NCBI GenBank assembly: GCA_013214245.1
Contig: JABSQE010000018.1
Coordinates: forward strand, 1 to 13,043
From: Hyphomicrobiaceae bacterium
GTDB taxonomy: Bacteria > Pseudomonadota > Alphaproteobacteria > Rhizobiales > Hyphomicrobiaceae
Direction of reading: 5' to 3'
DNA: 13,043 nucleotides
Part shown: positions 1-8,003 of the stretch, one piece after another
Layout of the letters: each line of letters starts with the position of its first letter
How positions within the stretch are numbered: the first letter of the stretch is position 1
Made by a program: the position numbers and the translations under genes
Notes under the pieces: generated by a model
Database searches by the model: none
What the model was told of the DNA's origin: nothing
The model's input: only the letters and a program-made list of their open reading frames with translations

Positions 1-363
1 CGCTGCAGCGGCACTCTCCGCTGTACCCTTGGTATCTTTGACAAGCATGTGAAATCCAGAATAGTTACTTTCGAAAAGCGCCATTTCAGCTGCTTGCTTC
101 ATTTCTTTGGCGACTATTGCTGCGTGTCCGGCGGCGTTTAGTGGCAGTAGCAACGCGACTTTCGTATCAATCCTTCTCTCAGAAAGCGGAGATTCATTTT
201 CGGTTTTTTGAGTAATGAAATTCATTTTAGTTAATTGGGAAGCGACTGCACTCTCAAGATTGATGCTACAACCGCTTAGCATAGGCAACAATCCTGCAGC
301 TATCACACTAGCAATAATGACACTATTACAATTTTGTAGCCTTTTAATGAATTTCTTGTGCAT
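1..363 (-). CDS. Penicillin-binding protein activator, LppC/LpoA-type lipoprotein (N-terminal part)
   Basis: The 121 visible codons start at an ATG (363-361) preceded by a strong ribosome site, TTAGGAG, about six bases upstream. The product opens with a basic stretch (MHKKFIKR), then a hydrophobic segment ending in the lipobox LSGC, so it should be a lipoprotein acylated on Cys34. After a polar linker, the segment KVALLLPLNAAG followed by AAEMALFE and VKDTKGTAESAAAA matches the start of the LppC/periplasmic-binding-protein-like domain. In this family the protein acts in the cell envelope and activates peptidoglycan synthases; in E. coli LpoA stimulates PBP1A. The gene is divergent from rsmI, as its homologues commonly are. 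The C-terminal part lies beyond the window edge, so integrity is unknown. Family assignment is fairly secure; the specific PBP partner is not. Confidence 0.8.
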   Translation of the reverse strand, partial: MHKKFIKRLQNCNSVIIASVIAAGLLPMLSGCSINLESAVASQLTKMNFITQKTENESPLSERRIDTKVALLLPLNAAGHAAIVAKEMKQAAEMALFESNYSGFHMLVKDTKGTAESAAAA

Positions 364-597
364 AATCCGCTCCTAATATTCTGATATATGAATTTCTGAA
401 GCTCAAGGTGTAGATCAACAGTTAAGTTTTGTATTTTGTGTGTTTGATGGCTAGTATTTTAATTATTAATCGTGTCTATTATAATCAGAGTAGCCCTATT
501 CGCTTCCGTAACACCAGGACCGTTTGTTAATTACCAACAAAAACTATCTTCTGCTAAAGATTTACCTCAAAGTGAAAATTAGATAATAATATAATTT
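364..597. promoter_or_regulatory. Divergent promoter region of the lppC-type gene and rsmI
   Basis: This 234-base AT-rich spacer separates two divergent genes and must hold both promoters. A perfect TATAAT lies at 480-485 on the plus strand, facing rsmI. A poor -35 (TTTTAA) sits 17 bases upstream, giving a leader of about 105 bases. For the minus-strand lipoprotein gene I see the ribosome site but no convincing -35/-10 pair. No ORF or operator-like dyad stands out. Confidence 0.35.
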
Positions 598-1536
598 ATG
601 GTAATACAATCGAATAAACTAAACAGTGATAGAACTGACATTCGAATGCTTAATTTGTGTGCTCATTCTATAAGTCGTGAAATTTATGCTTTAAACAGCC
701 AACAATTTGTGTCTGGGTTATATATTGTTGCCACCCCAATTGGAAACTTGAGCGATATTACCCTGAGGGCGCTATATGTCTTGACAATCGCAGATAAAGT
801 GTATTGTGAAAATAAGCATATAAGCCAGAAATTATTTGCCCGCTATGGTATTGTACGAGTTTTAAAAAACTATCACGAGCATAATGCGGTTAACGTTCGT
901 CGAGAAATTTTAGCTGATATTTCGAACGGAAAGCGTGTTGCTCTTATCTGCGATGCAGGCACACCTACCATATCAGACCCTGGGTTTAAGCTTATAGCTA
1001 CTATCATCAAGGCGGGTTACTATGTGACGTCTATACCGGGACCGTCCGCAGCAATCACAGCACTAACAATATCAGGAATTCCAACAGATCGTTTTTTGTT
1101 CGCTGGCTTTCTCAATTCAAAATCTTCTGCGCGAAAAAAAGAAATTCAAATGTTGGCACAAGTACCTACAACCTTATTGTTTTATGAAGCTCCGCATCGA
1201 CTTTGTCAAATGCTTGCTGACTTGATTGAGTATTTAGGCGATCGTCCTGCTGTCTTGGTACGAGAGCTAACGAAAAAATACGAGGAATGTAAAAGAGGGC
1301 TATTAAGTGATCTTTTTGAATGGGCTTACAACACACCAGTCCGCGGGGAATTTACAGTTGTAGTTGCTCCTCCAGAAAATAAAGAAATAAGTGATGGTGC
1401 TATAATTAAGCGTTTACACCAAGTCTTGGCTGACATATCGCTTTCTAAAGCAGCAAAGCAAGTTGCAGAGGAATTCAACGTTTCAAGGAAACGTGTCTAT
1501 AGTATTTGCTTGGATTTGAAACATGATCAAGATTAA
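598..1536 (+). CDS. rsmI: 16S rRNA (cytidine(1402)-2'-O)-methyltransferase RsmI
   Basis: RsmI uses S-adenosylmethionine to 2'-O-methylate C1402 in the decoding centre of 16S rRNA. Family signatures appear in order in the 312-residue frame: GLYIVATPIGNLSDITLRAL (40-59), CDAGTPTISDPG (118-129), IPGPSAAITAL (146-156), TDRFLFAGFL (163-172), FYEAPHR (195-201), VRELTKKYEE (221-230) and RGEFTVVV (249-256). A C-terminal helical region (SLSKAAKQVAEEFNVSRKRVY) is also typical. The oddity is residues 71-74: ENKH replaces the near-invariant EDTR. The start is uncertain. ATG 598 gives a 39-residue N-terminal extension, ATG 646 a 23-residue one, and neither has a clear ribosome site; alphaproteobacterial homologues often do carry such an extension. 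It lies between the divergent lppC-type gene and gshB, the usual neighbours. Confidence 0.9.
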   Translation: MVIQSNKLNSDRTDIRMLNLCAHSISREIYALNSQQFVSGLYIVATPIGNLSDITLRALYVLTIADKVYCENKHISQKLFARYGIVRVLKNYHEHNAVNVRREILADISNGKRVALICDAGTPTISDPGFKLIATIIKAGYYVTSIPGPSAAITALTISGIPTDRFLFAGFLNSKSSARKKEIQMLAQVPTTLLFYEAPHRLCQMLADLIEYLGDRPAVLVRELTKKYEECKRGLLSDLFEWAYNTPVRGEFTVVVAPPENKEISDGAIIKRLHQVLADISLSKAAKQVAEEFNVSRKRVYSICLDLKHDQD

Positions 1537-1574
1537 AGTCCAACAAAATTTGGAAAACTCGTTTTTAAGACAGG

Positions 1575-1755
1575 TGATTTCGCATTCAGATTGTATGTAG
1601 CTACTGGCTAAAAAAGTTTACTGCTCCCTGTGGAGGCATGTGCCTGTAAACATGGTCATTGCAGATTTTTTGATGAAGGCAGTAGATACATTTAAGATCT
1701 TAAGCGGTGCGCTGTAGAAACTTATTTGAAAATTCTGCCTAGCCTTTATTCATAA
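1575..1755 (+). pseudogene. yraN: Probable remnant of yraN (UPF0102 endonuclease-like protein)
   Basis: The 235-250 bases between rsmI and gshB occupy the place of yraN in Alphaproteobacteria. No frame is open, but pieces resemble YraN in the right order. LLAKK (1601-1615) followed three codons later, in another frame, by PCGGMCL (1626-1646) aligns with the family segment ILARRFRTPVGEIDLI. The segment LKRCAVETYLKILPSL (1699-1746) resembles the C-terminal pattern RIxRAAExYLxxHPxL. The middle, which holds the FVEVKAR motif, appears deleted by roughly 50 bases. YraN is a small putative nuclease-fold protein of unclear function, about 120 residues. The assignment rests on short matches plus gene order, so it is a moderate-confidence inference; the alternative is plain noncoding spacer. 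Confidence 0.45.
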
Positions 1756-1786
1756 TTATTAAAACGCTGTTTTGAAAGATATCGTT

Positions 1787-2734
1787 ATGTCTTTAAGAGT
1801 TGCCTGCCAAATGGATCCGATTAGTAAAATTTCTATCGCCCGTGACTCCACTTTTGCAATTTTATTAGAAGCACAACGTCGCGGACACGATATATTTTAT
1901 TATATACCATCAGACTTAACTCTGGATGGAGACTTGTTGGTTGCTGATGGATACTCAATACGAGTTCAAGATAAACCAGAGGATTGCTATGCATTAGGTG
2001 ACAAAAAAACGCTAAATCTTGCTCAATTTGATGTGGTGTTGCTTCGCCAAGATCCACCTTTTGACATGGCATACATAACAACGACATATTTGCTAGAGCG
2101 CATACATCCTAAAACTCTTGTCATCAATGATCCAAGTCATGTACGTAACGCCCCAGAAAAGCTTTTCGTCTTAGATTTTCTAGATCTTATGCCGGCAACA
2201 ATCATAACACAAAATTCTTCACATATTCGTTGTTTTCGTGAGCGCTACGGTGATATTATCATTAAGCCTCTCTACGGTAATGGCGGTACGGGTGTCTTTC
2301 ATCTGCGTCCAGACGATAAAAATCTAAACTCACTCATAGAAATGTTTCAGCTTTTGTCTGATGAGCCCTTCATTACACAGCAGTATTGCCATGAGGTCGG
2401 TCAGGGTGACAAACGCATTATACTTGTTGATGGCAAAGTTGCTGGAGCTATTAATCGAATACATTCTGTTGGTGAAGTCCGATCTAATATGCATGTTGGA
2501 GGACATGTTGAGCACGCGGAGTTGACTGTTAGAGATCATGAAATTTGCAATCGGCTTGGTCCGGAATTACGCAAACGTGGATTGTTATTCACAGGAATTG
2601 ACGTGATTGGCCCCTACCTTACAGAAATAAATGTAACATCTCCCACCGGGATCCGTGAGATAATGGCTTTTACCGGTATCGATGTAGCATCTTTCATTTG
2701 GGATGCTATTGAATCAAAGCTAACTACTACATAA
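1787..2734 (+). CDS. gshB: Glutathione synthetase GshB
   Basis: GshB ligates glycine to gamma-glutamylcysteine with ATP, the second step of cytosolic glutathione synthesis. The 315-residue product has normal family length. It begins MSLRVACQMDPISKI, like family members starting M-x-L-K-V-A-x-Q-M-D-P. The N-terminal domain includes LLRQDPPFDMAYITTTYLLE (85-104) and INDPSHVRNAPEKLF (113-127). The ATP-grasp domain follows, with IIKPLYGNGGTGVF (158-171), GDKRIILVDGKVAGA (207-221), the RSNMHVGG segment (232-239) and the metal-binding end TEINVTSPTGIREI (279-292). A TTG codon at 1772 in the same frame would add five residues, but ATG 1787 fits the family start; a weak GAAAG lies upstream. The frame is intact although its usual upstream neighbour yraN is eroded, suggesting glutathione synthesis is still under selection. 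Confidence 0.95.
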   Translation: MSLRVACQMDPISKISIARDSTFAILLEAQRRGHDIFYYIPSDLTLDGDLLVADGYSIRVQDKPEDCYALGDKKTLNLAQFDVVLLRQDPPFDMAYITTTYLLERIHPKTLVINDPSHVRNAPEKLFVLDFLDLMPATIITQNSSHIRCFRERYGDIIIKPLYGNGGTGVFHLRPDDKNLNSLIEMFQLLSDEPFITQQYCHEVGQGDKRIILVDGKVAGAINRIHSVGEVRSNMHVGGHVEHAELTVRDHEICNRLGPELRKRGLLFTGIDVIGPYLTEINVTSPTGIREIMAFTGIDVASFIWDAIESKLTTT

Positions 2735-3101
2735 CTCAAAGTGCTTTTGTTATATGTGGTAAGAACGAACATACAAGAATTTATACAAAAGACTTAATTA
2801 TGTTTATACGCTTGATGCGTATTGCAACTTCATAATTCAGTGGTTTCTGTCTATTTTCTAGAGATTTAGTACTTATAATTCAGTTAAAAATTGATTTCTC
2901 TTCAAATATCAAAAAATTAGTTTTGATATCAGCTAATAATTTTGTAGTATGTTTATTGTTAAAAATCTTACTCTGAGTTTTATAAGTTAATATAGCCTGA
3001 TAGAAATAGGCTTAAATAGGTGCTGCTACTAAACTATATATTTTAAAATTATACGTTTGTAAGATTAGATGTTTTTAGGTGAAACTTTAGGTTAAAGATA
3101 T
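2735..3101. other. Convergent intergenic spacer, no gene seen
   Basis: This very AT-rich spacer (367 bases) separates the convergent ends of gshB and the DUF599 gene. All frames are short and broken, and I recognise no protein fragment or RNA gene. The only structure is the perfect 9-base inverted repeat at 2906-2929, listed separately. Confidence 0.5.
2906..2929. terminator. Perfect AT-rich hairpin between convergent genes
   Basis: ATATCAAAA (2906-2914) and TTTTGATAT (2921-2929) form a perfect 9-base-pair stem around a six-base loop. The position between two converging genes suits a bidirectional terminator. The stem has only one G-C pair per arm and no long T tract follows on either strand, so an operator or chance dyad is also possible. 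Confidence 0.3.
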
Positions 3102-3821
3102 TCATCGTTTAAGTTCTCGAGCAGCTTCCACATAGTTTTGTATTGCTCGTGCGGTAGGTGTCATAAGCTGACGGTAAAAAAGCACAATGGTTGCAATAGT
3201 AGTGGCAAGCAAAGAAGCATAAGGAGATATAAACATGCATATAGTAGCGACTGTGTAATAATAACCACGAATTCCAAAATTTAATGTACGTATTGCTTCG
3301 GACAAAACAGTAGTGGTAGCTTCAACCATAGTGTCATGCGTTGGGCATTTTTCTGATATGTCAGGCAAAGCGCCAATAAGCACGGTGGTGTATATTAGTT
3401 TTCTTAATGCATATGTGTAAGATAAAAAGCACATAGATAAAACCAAAGCTAATAAGCCGATTTCCAGGGCAAACAATTCAAGACTTTTATCACTAAAAAA
3501 GTCAAGATCTGAGATAGTGTCATGGATTACTTTTACATTGGTAAATGTTGATAAAACTCCAGCAAGAACTATAAGTTGTGCAGAGCCGAAGAATGCGATA
3601 GAATTCATCATGTTTCCAAGCAACACAGCATCAAATGGTTTTGAAATACGTCGAGTGGTTGACGACATCCAGTAGCGTCTAACTACGGCCAGTTGTGCGT
3701 TTAGAGATCCACGCCCGAATGTTGACAATAGAAGTGAATAAGAAAACCAACATCCAAACAGCCATATTACAGCTAACAAATGTGAGATTCCAAAATCTTC
3801 AGGTAAAAAACTATAGTTCAC
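3102..3821 (-). CDS. DUF599 family integral membrane protein
   Basis: The 239-residue product matches the DUF599 family of membrane proteins of unknown function, common in Alphaproteobacteria. Four hydrophobic segments are visible at about 15-36, 74-94, 118-138 and 187-217. The polar stretch after the first holds the family-like pattern LNAQLAVVRRYWM followed by R-R-I-S-K-P-F-D-A (57-65) and the small-residue-rich SIAFFGSAQLIVLAGVL. The start is GTG at 3821-3819, with GGA about nine bases upstream; no better ATG exists before the first membrane segment. A sigma70-like promoter is visible at 3941-3970. The 5' end overlaps a short leader ORF by 11 bases. The gene follows the IOR gene on the same strand but 355 bases away with its own promoter, so it is probably not in one operon with it. 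Confidence 0.8.
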   Translation of the reverse strand: MNYSFLPEDFGISHLLAVIWLFGCWFSYSLLLSTFGRGSLNAQLAVVRRYWMSSTTRRISKPFDAVLLGNMMNSIAFFGSAQLIVLAGVLSTFTNVKVIHDTISDLDFFSDKSLELFALEIGLLALVLSMCFLSYTYALRKLIYTTVLIGALPDISEKCPTHDTMVEATTTVLSEAIRTLNFGIRGYYYTVATICMFISPYASLLATTIATIVLFYRQLMTPTARAIQNYVEAARELKR

Positions 3822-3903
3822 GACTCAATCCAGATGATATTGGTGTTTTTTCTCTAAGATCCCATTCTTCAACTCGGAATCCGGGCTTTTTTAAAGGCTT
3901 TTT
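3811..3903 (-). other. Short open frame in the DUF599 leader, possibly a broken small gene
   Basis: Between the predicted promoter and the DUF599 start, one minus-strand frame encodes 30 residues (KKPLKKPGFRVEEWDLREKT then PISSGLSREL) and ends TAG, overlapping the GTG start by 11 bases. Its composition looks more protein-like than the AT-rich surroundings. It has no usable start codon: a TAG directly precedes it. The ATG at 3916 (MIILEKAFKK) is in another frame and would join it if the run of six A residues at the junction lost one base. It could be a frameshifted small gene, a slippage-dependent one, or chance. I do not recognise the sequence. Confidence 0.25.
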
Positions 3904-4176
3904 CTAGAATTATCATAAATAGTAGACAAATAATATGCTAATTATAGTAAATTGATTTGCTGGTAAACAAGTTATTATAAACTGTCTAATGACAATTACT
4001 TTAAATAATCGTGAGATTTTTTAAAACCTTTCATATTTCAACTTTTTTAACCTCACAACAAATTATTGGTTTTAACTCTATCCGCTTAATAGTTTATCTA
4101 TTTCTGAAAACTACAGTACTTGTGTCAACATTCCAAATGTTACTAATTAAGAGATATTTTTTATTTACAAAAAAAG
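3822..4176. other. Spacer between the IOR end and the DUF599 start
   Basis: This 355-base spacer holds the DUF599 promoter and leader ORF near its left side. The rest, about 3971-4176, is AT-rich with no credible gene. Just after the IOR stop codon on the minus strand there is a run of seven T, but only a 4-base stem precedes it, so I do not call a terminator. Confidence 0.45.
3941..3970 (-). promoter_or_regulatory. Sigma70-like promoter of the DUF599 gene
   Basis: Reading the minus strand, TTGTTT (3970-3965) and a perfect TATAAT (3946-3941) are separated by 18 bases. Transcription would start near 3934, giving a leader of about 113 bases that includes the short frame ending at 3811. A TATAAT box is less informative in such AT-rich DNA, so the call rests on the paired elements. 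Confidence 0.4.
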
Positions 4177-7100
4177 CTAGTCAGCTACTTCCTTTAAAGA
4201 TTGAAGCTTTTCTAATTCATTAAGTAAATACCCTTGTTTAATTGTAGCTTTTTTATAGTTGCTGAATTTAACGCATCCAAAACCTTTGACGCTCATTGGT
4301 AGGGATGCAAGCTCAGTAATAACAGCGTGAGTTGTAGGAGAGAGTTTTGGTATAAGTCGATCGAGTAGTTTCTCATAATCAGCGATCATTTTACGTTCTA
4401 GTTTACGTTCAAAGCTATAGCTGAATATATCAATTGCAGTACCGCGTAAAAATTTAAACTTAGTAAGTACTCTAAAGATAGGAATTATCCATGAGCCAAA
4501 GGTAATTTTATAGGAAAAATCGTTATTTTCTTTACACCTCCAGAGAAAGGAGAAAGGTAGTGCTAAATGAAAATGCGTTTTGTAAACTCTGTCGAATTTT
4601 TTTTCAAGGAGTTCTTTGAAATCGTTATTAGTATGTAGGCGCGCGACTTCATATTGATCCTTGTAAGCTAGAAGTTTGTAATAACTATATGCTACCGCCT
4701 CTGCTAAGCCAGTCAAGCTCGGGGTGAGTTCTGCCTCGTTTTTTTTTATCCAGTTTATTCTGTTTCTATATTTTATTGCCAATCTATCATTCTGGTATTC
4801 TTTTAAAAGTGTACATCGTAGCGCTATAATGTCTTCAAGTGATGATTTTATATCAGTATGGTTTTGAGGTTGCACTATTCGGTCAATAACGCTTTTGTCA
4901 TAAACTGCTAGACGCCCAAAGCGAAAGGCTTTGGTACTCATACTAACATCGGTACCATTAAGTTCAATAGCCTTCTCTAACGCAGTCGAAGTAACTGGTA
5001 AATCACCTAACTGATAGGCCATTCCTAATAAAAACATGTTTGAGAAAATGGAGTCGCCTAAAAGTTTGACTGAGTAGTTATACGAATCTACTAACAAAAG
5101 TTTATCTTTACCAACGCGTTTAGTTATGACTTTTTTAAGTGTTCTTGCTGGCACTTCTAAAAGTGGGTTTTGGGTGAAGTCACCAGTGGTAACTTCGTAA
5201 GTGTTAATTAGAGCTCTTGTTGAGTCTGGCCTTATCGTTTCTAGCACCTTACTTGAAGCAGCAACAACTAGATCGCAACCAAGTACAAAATCAGCAGAGC
5301 ACAAACCAACGCGGATAGCTTTGATATTTTTCGATGTGTTTGCTATTTTAAGATGACAAGTAACAGCTCCACCTTTTTGGGCAATGCCAGCCATGTCAAT
5401 GCTGCCAAAGCCTTTTCCATCGATATGGGCAGCCTGACCAATGATAGCAGAAATGGTAACGACACCTGTTCCGCCAATGCCTGCAACAATTATTCCGTAA
5501 GGCTGCTCAAGACTGGGTAATGTTGGCTCTGGCAAGTTCCTCATTATGTTGCTGAAATCATCGTGTTGAGTTGCTTTGTAGTTAAGTTTTTTAAGACTTG
5601 CTCCATGTAGCGTTACAAAACTTGGACAGAAGCCATCAATACACGAGAAGTCCTTGTTACAAGATGATTGATCGATTTCTCGCTTCCGCCCCAACTCAGT
5701 TTCAAGAGGTAATATTGCAACGCAGTTGGATTTAATTCCGCAATCGCCACAGCCTTCGCAGACTGCCGGATTTATAAAGGCCCGTTTATTTTGATCTGAA
5801 GTAAGGTAACGTTTACGGTGGCGGCGCTTTTCTGATGCGCATGTTTGGTCATAAATAAGAACAGTAACACCAGGAATTTCGGCCAATTTTTTTTGGACAA
5901 GCATGAGTTTACGGCGGTGATGTATCATTACCTCGCGCGGCATACCGGAGCCGAGACCATATTTTTGGGGCTCATCTGTTATAACGTCAACTCGTTTCAC
6001 ACCTTCTGCAAGGAGTTGTGTAGCTACACTCTGTGGTGTTTGTTTGCCAGCTAAAATTTGGCCACCAGTCATTGCAACTGCGTTATTATAAAGTAATTTA
6101 TACGTTATTGTCGCTCCGGCCGCTACTGAAGCGCGAATCGCAAGGCTTCCAGAATGGATGTAAGTACCATCGCCAAGATTTTGAAAAACATGATTCCTTT
6201 TTGAAAAAGGGGCTTCCCCGATCCAATTAGCTCCTTCACCACCCATTTGAGTAAAGCCATCGGTCCTGCGATCCATCCATTGCACCATGTAATGACAGCC
6301 AATGCCAGCATACGCGCGTGCTTTTGGGGGAATTTTAGTTGAAGTGTTGTGAGGGCATCCTGCACAAAAGTATGAAACACGAGAAAACACTTCTTTTACT
6401 TTATGTTCATTTTTTTTTAAATTTTTTAGTTTTCTAACGTACCCATTTAAAGCCTCGTCACTTATGCCAAGTGCAGCGAGGCTTGTTCCAATATTGATTG
6501 CTATTTCTTGTGCATTGAGAATTCCGTTGGATGGAAATAGCCACTCGTTATTCTCGTTCTTTTTGCCTATTACACGTGGGCGAACTTCAAGATTAAATAG
6601 TTGCTCTTTGATTTGTGTTTCAATAAGTGAGCGTTTTTCCTCAACAACTATGACTAGTTCTAAATCTTGAACAAATTTTTTAATACCCTCAGGCTCAAGT
6701 GGCCATGTCATACCAACCTTATAAAATCGTATTCCAAGGGCGTTTGCCTTAGCTTCATCGATGTTAAGAAATTCTAATGCCGAGCAGACATCGAGATAAC
6801 TCTTACCGGTCGACACAATACCAATGCGTGGACAAGTGCCACCATCCATGATAGTTTTATCGATATCGTTAACGTACGCAAAAGCTAAAATTGCAGCAAT
6901 TTTGTAGTTGTGCAATCGCTTTTCTTTTTCTGCAGCATGATCGCCAAGCCGAATATTAAGTCCGCCAGGTGGCATAAGGAAGTCGTTATCATTCGGTGTT
7001 GTAATACTCACACGATCCAAACTTCCATCCACTGTAGCTGTTGATTCTATGTTGTCCTTAATGCATTTGAGGCCAACCCATACACCTGCATAACGCGACA

Positions 7101-7665
7101 ATGCGTATCCAAAAACACCATAATCTAAAATCTCTTGGACCCCGCTAGGATTAAGAATTGGCATCATTGCGTCAATAAATGCAAACTCTGACTGATGTGC
7201 GCATGTTGAGCTCTCACAGCCATGGTCATCTCCCATTAAGGCCAGTACGCCACCGTATTTTGAAGTGCCGGCATGATTGGCGTGGCGAAAAATATCGCCG
7301 GCACGGTCGACGCCGGGACCTTTTCCGTACCATATTCCAAACACCCCATCATATTTTCCCTCACCACGAAGTTCAGCTTGCTGTGTTCCCCATGCAGCAG
7401 TTGCTGCTATATCCTCATTAAGCCCGGGTTGAAAAATTACGTCGTTAGCTTCGAGTTGTTTTTTAGCCTGGTTTAGCGCACTGTCTAATGCAGTGATTGG
7501 TGAGCCTGGATAACCTGATATATATCCAGCAGTTTCTAGTCCAGCGCGACGGTCTAGCTCTTTCTGAGTAAGCAAAAGCCGAACCACCGCTTGCACTCCA
7601 GTCAAGATCTGACTTTTTTCAGTGAGATCAAACTTGCTATCCAGGCTGGTGACGCATTTTGGCAT
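4177..7665 (-). CDS. Fused indolepyruvate ferredoxin oxidoreductase (IorA-IorB single chain)
   Basis: The 1162-residue enzyme oxidatively decarboxylates indolepyruvate and related aryl-pyruvates from aromatic amino acid breakdown to aryl-acetyl-CoA, reducing ferredoxin in the cytosol. An N-terminal 2-oxoacid oxidoreductase domain contains YISGYPGSPITALD (48-61) and WYGKGPGVDRAGDIFRHAN (112-130). The thiamine diphosphate domain has CAGCPHNT (434-441), GIGCHYMVQWMDRRTDG (454-470), and GDG (498-500) with NN (527-528). A cysteine-rich iron-sulfur segment spans 636-680 (CEGCGDCG, then SCNKDFSCIDGFC). The IorB-type domain begins IIVAGIGGTGVVT (725-737), followed by a C-terminal DUF6537-like region. 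Length and motifs fit the intact fused form of Alpha- and Betaproteobacteria; archaeal enzymes are two-subunit. ATG 7665 has AGGATGG upstream and a clear promoter. It is divergent from the dioxygenase gene. Confidence 0.93.
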   Translation of the reverse strand: MPKCVTSLDSKFDLTEKSQILTGVQAVVRLLLTQKELDRRAGLETAGYISGYPGSPITALDSALNQAKKQLEANDVIFQPGLNEDIAATAAWGTQQAELRGEGKYDGVFGIWYGKGPGVDRAGDIFRHANHAGTSKYGGVLALMGDDHGCESSTCAHQSEFAFIDAMMPILNPSGVQEILDYGVFGYALSRYAGVWVGLKCIKDNIESTATVDGSLDRVSITTPNDNDFLMPPGGLNIRLGDHAAEKEKRLHNYKIAAILAFAYVNDIDKTIMDGGTCPRIGIVSTGKSYLDVCSALEFLNIDEAKANALGIRFYKVGMTWPLEPEGIKKFVQDLELVIVVEEKRSLIETQIKEQLFNLEVRPRVIGKKNENNEWLFPSNGILNAQEIAINIGTSLAALGISDEALNGYVRKLKNLKKNEHKVKEVFSRVSYFCAGCPHNTSTKIPPKARAYAGIGCHYMVQWMDRRTDGFTQMGGEGANWIGEAPFSKRNHVFQNLGDGTYIHSGSLAIRASVAAGATITYKLLYNNAVAMTGGQILAGKQTPQSVATQLLAEGVKRVDVITDEPQKYGLGSGMPREVMIHHRRKLMLVQKKLAEIPGVTVLIYDQTCASEKRRHRKRYLTSDQNKRAFINPAVCEGCGDCGIKSNCVAILPLETELGRKREIDQSSCNKDFSCIDGFCPSFVTLHGASLKKLNYKATQHDDFSNIMRNLPEPTLPSLEQPYGIIVAGIGGTGVVTISAIIGQAAHIDGKGFGSIDMAGIAQKGGAVTCHLKIANTSKNIKAIRVGLCSADFVLGCDLVVAASSKVLETIRPDSTRALINTYEVTTGDFTQNPLLEVPARTLKKVITKRVGKDKLLLVDSYNYSVKLLGDSIFSNMFLLGMAYQLGDLPVTSTALEKAIELNGTDVSMSTKAFRFGRLAVYDKSVIDRIVQPQNHTDIKSSLEDIIALRCTLLKEYQNDRLAIKYRNRINWIKKNEAELTPSLTGLAEAVAYSYYKLLAYKDQYEVARLHTNNDFKELLEKKFDRVYKTHFHLALPFSFLWRCKENNDFSYKITFGSWIIPIFRVLTKFKFLRGTAIDIFSYSFERKLERKMIADYEKLLDRLIPKLSPTTHAVITELASLPMSVKGFGCVKFSNYKKATIKQGYLLNELEKLQSLKEVAD

Positions 7666-7682
7666 ATGTCCATCCTAATCAT

Positions 7683-7710
7683 ATTATAATAGTTATATTT
7701 CGATGTCCAA
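7683..7710 (-). promoter_or_regulatory. Sigma70-like promoter of the IOR gene
   Basis: On the minus strand TTGGAC (7710-7705) and a perfect TATAAT (7688-7683) are 16 bases apart. Transcription would begin near 7676, leaving a leader of only about 10-12 bases with the ribosome site AGGATG (7676-7671) at its very front. No NifA-type or other operator is visible nearby. Confidence 0.5.
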
Positions 7711-7979
7711 ATCCGACTTAGTTCGAGATACACGAGATTTACAAGCTGGCGTATTTAACTCTTATTAAGAAGATCAAAATTCTTTGATCAACAATGTATT
7801 ACATATTTTGATGCAAACAAAAGCTGATACAGTTTTTTTTCTATTAATCAACAGTACTACAGTGTCTTTCTGGATGCGAGTGGTTGGCAAAATTTTGTGT
7901 AAAAGGCTTAAATGTCTTTGGTAGTAGAATGCAAAATAGTTAAGAATTAAAATCATATTCTTATAAAACTGTAAGTTTA

Positions 7980-8003
7980 GGGGGGCTATTGCTAAGCAAC
8001 CCC
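7980..8003. other. G-run/C-run hairpin with inner TTGC/GCAA stem
   Basis: Six G (7980-7985) pair with CCCC (8000-8003), and directly inside, TTGC (7989-7992) pairs with GCAA (7996-7999) around a TAA loop. A three-base bulge (CTA) sits on the left arm. This is the most GC-rich structure in an AT-rich spacer about 190 bases upstream of the dioxygenase gene. No T tract follows, so it is not a standard terminator. A regulatory RNA structure or protein site is possible. Confidence 0.3.

Noticed and set aside
4169..4186. Intrinsic terminator just after the IOR stop codon (minus strand)
   Set aside because: A run of seven T is present but the preceding stem is only AGCT/AGCT, too short to call.
7861..7905. 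Plus-strand VFLDASGWQNFV as a transposase trace
   Set aside because: It is an isolated 12-residue match bounded by stops with no terminal repeats or further transposase motifs.
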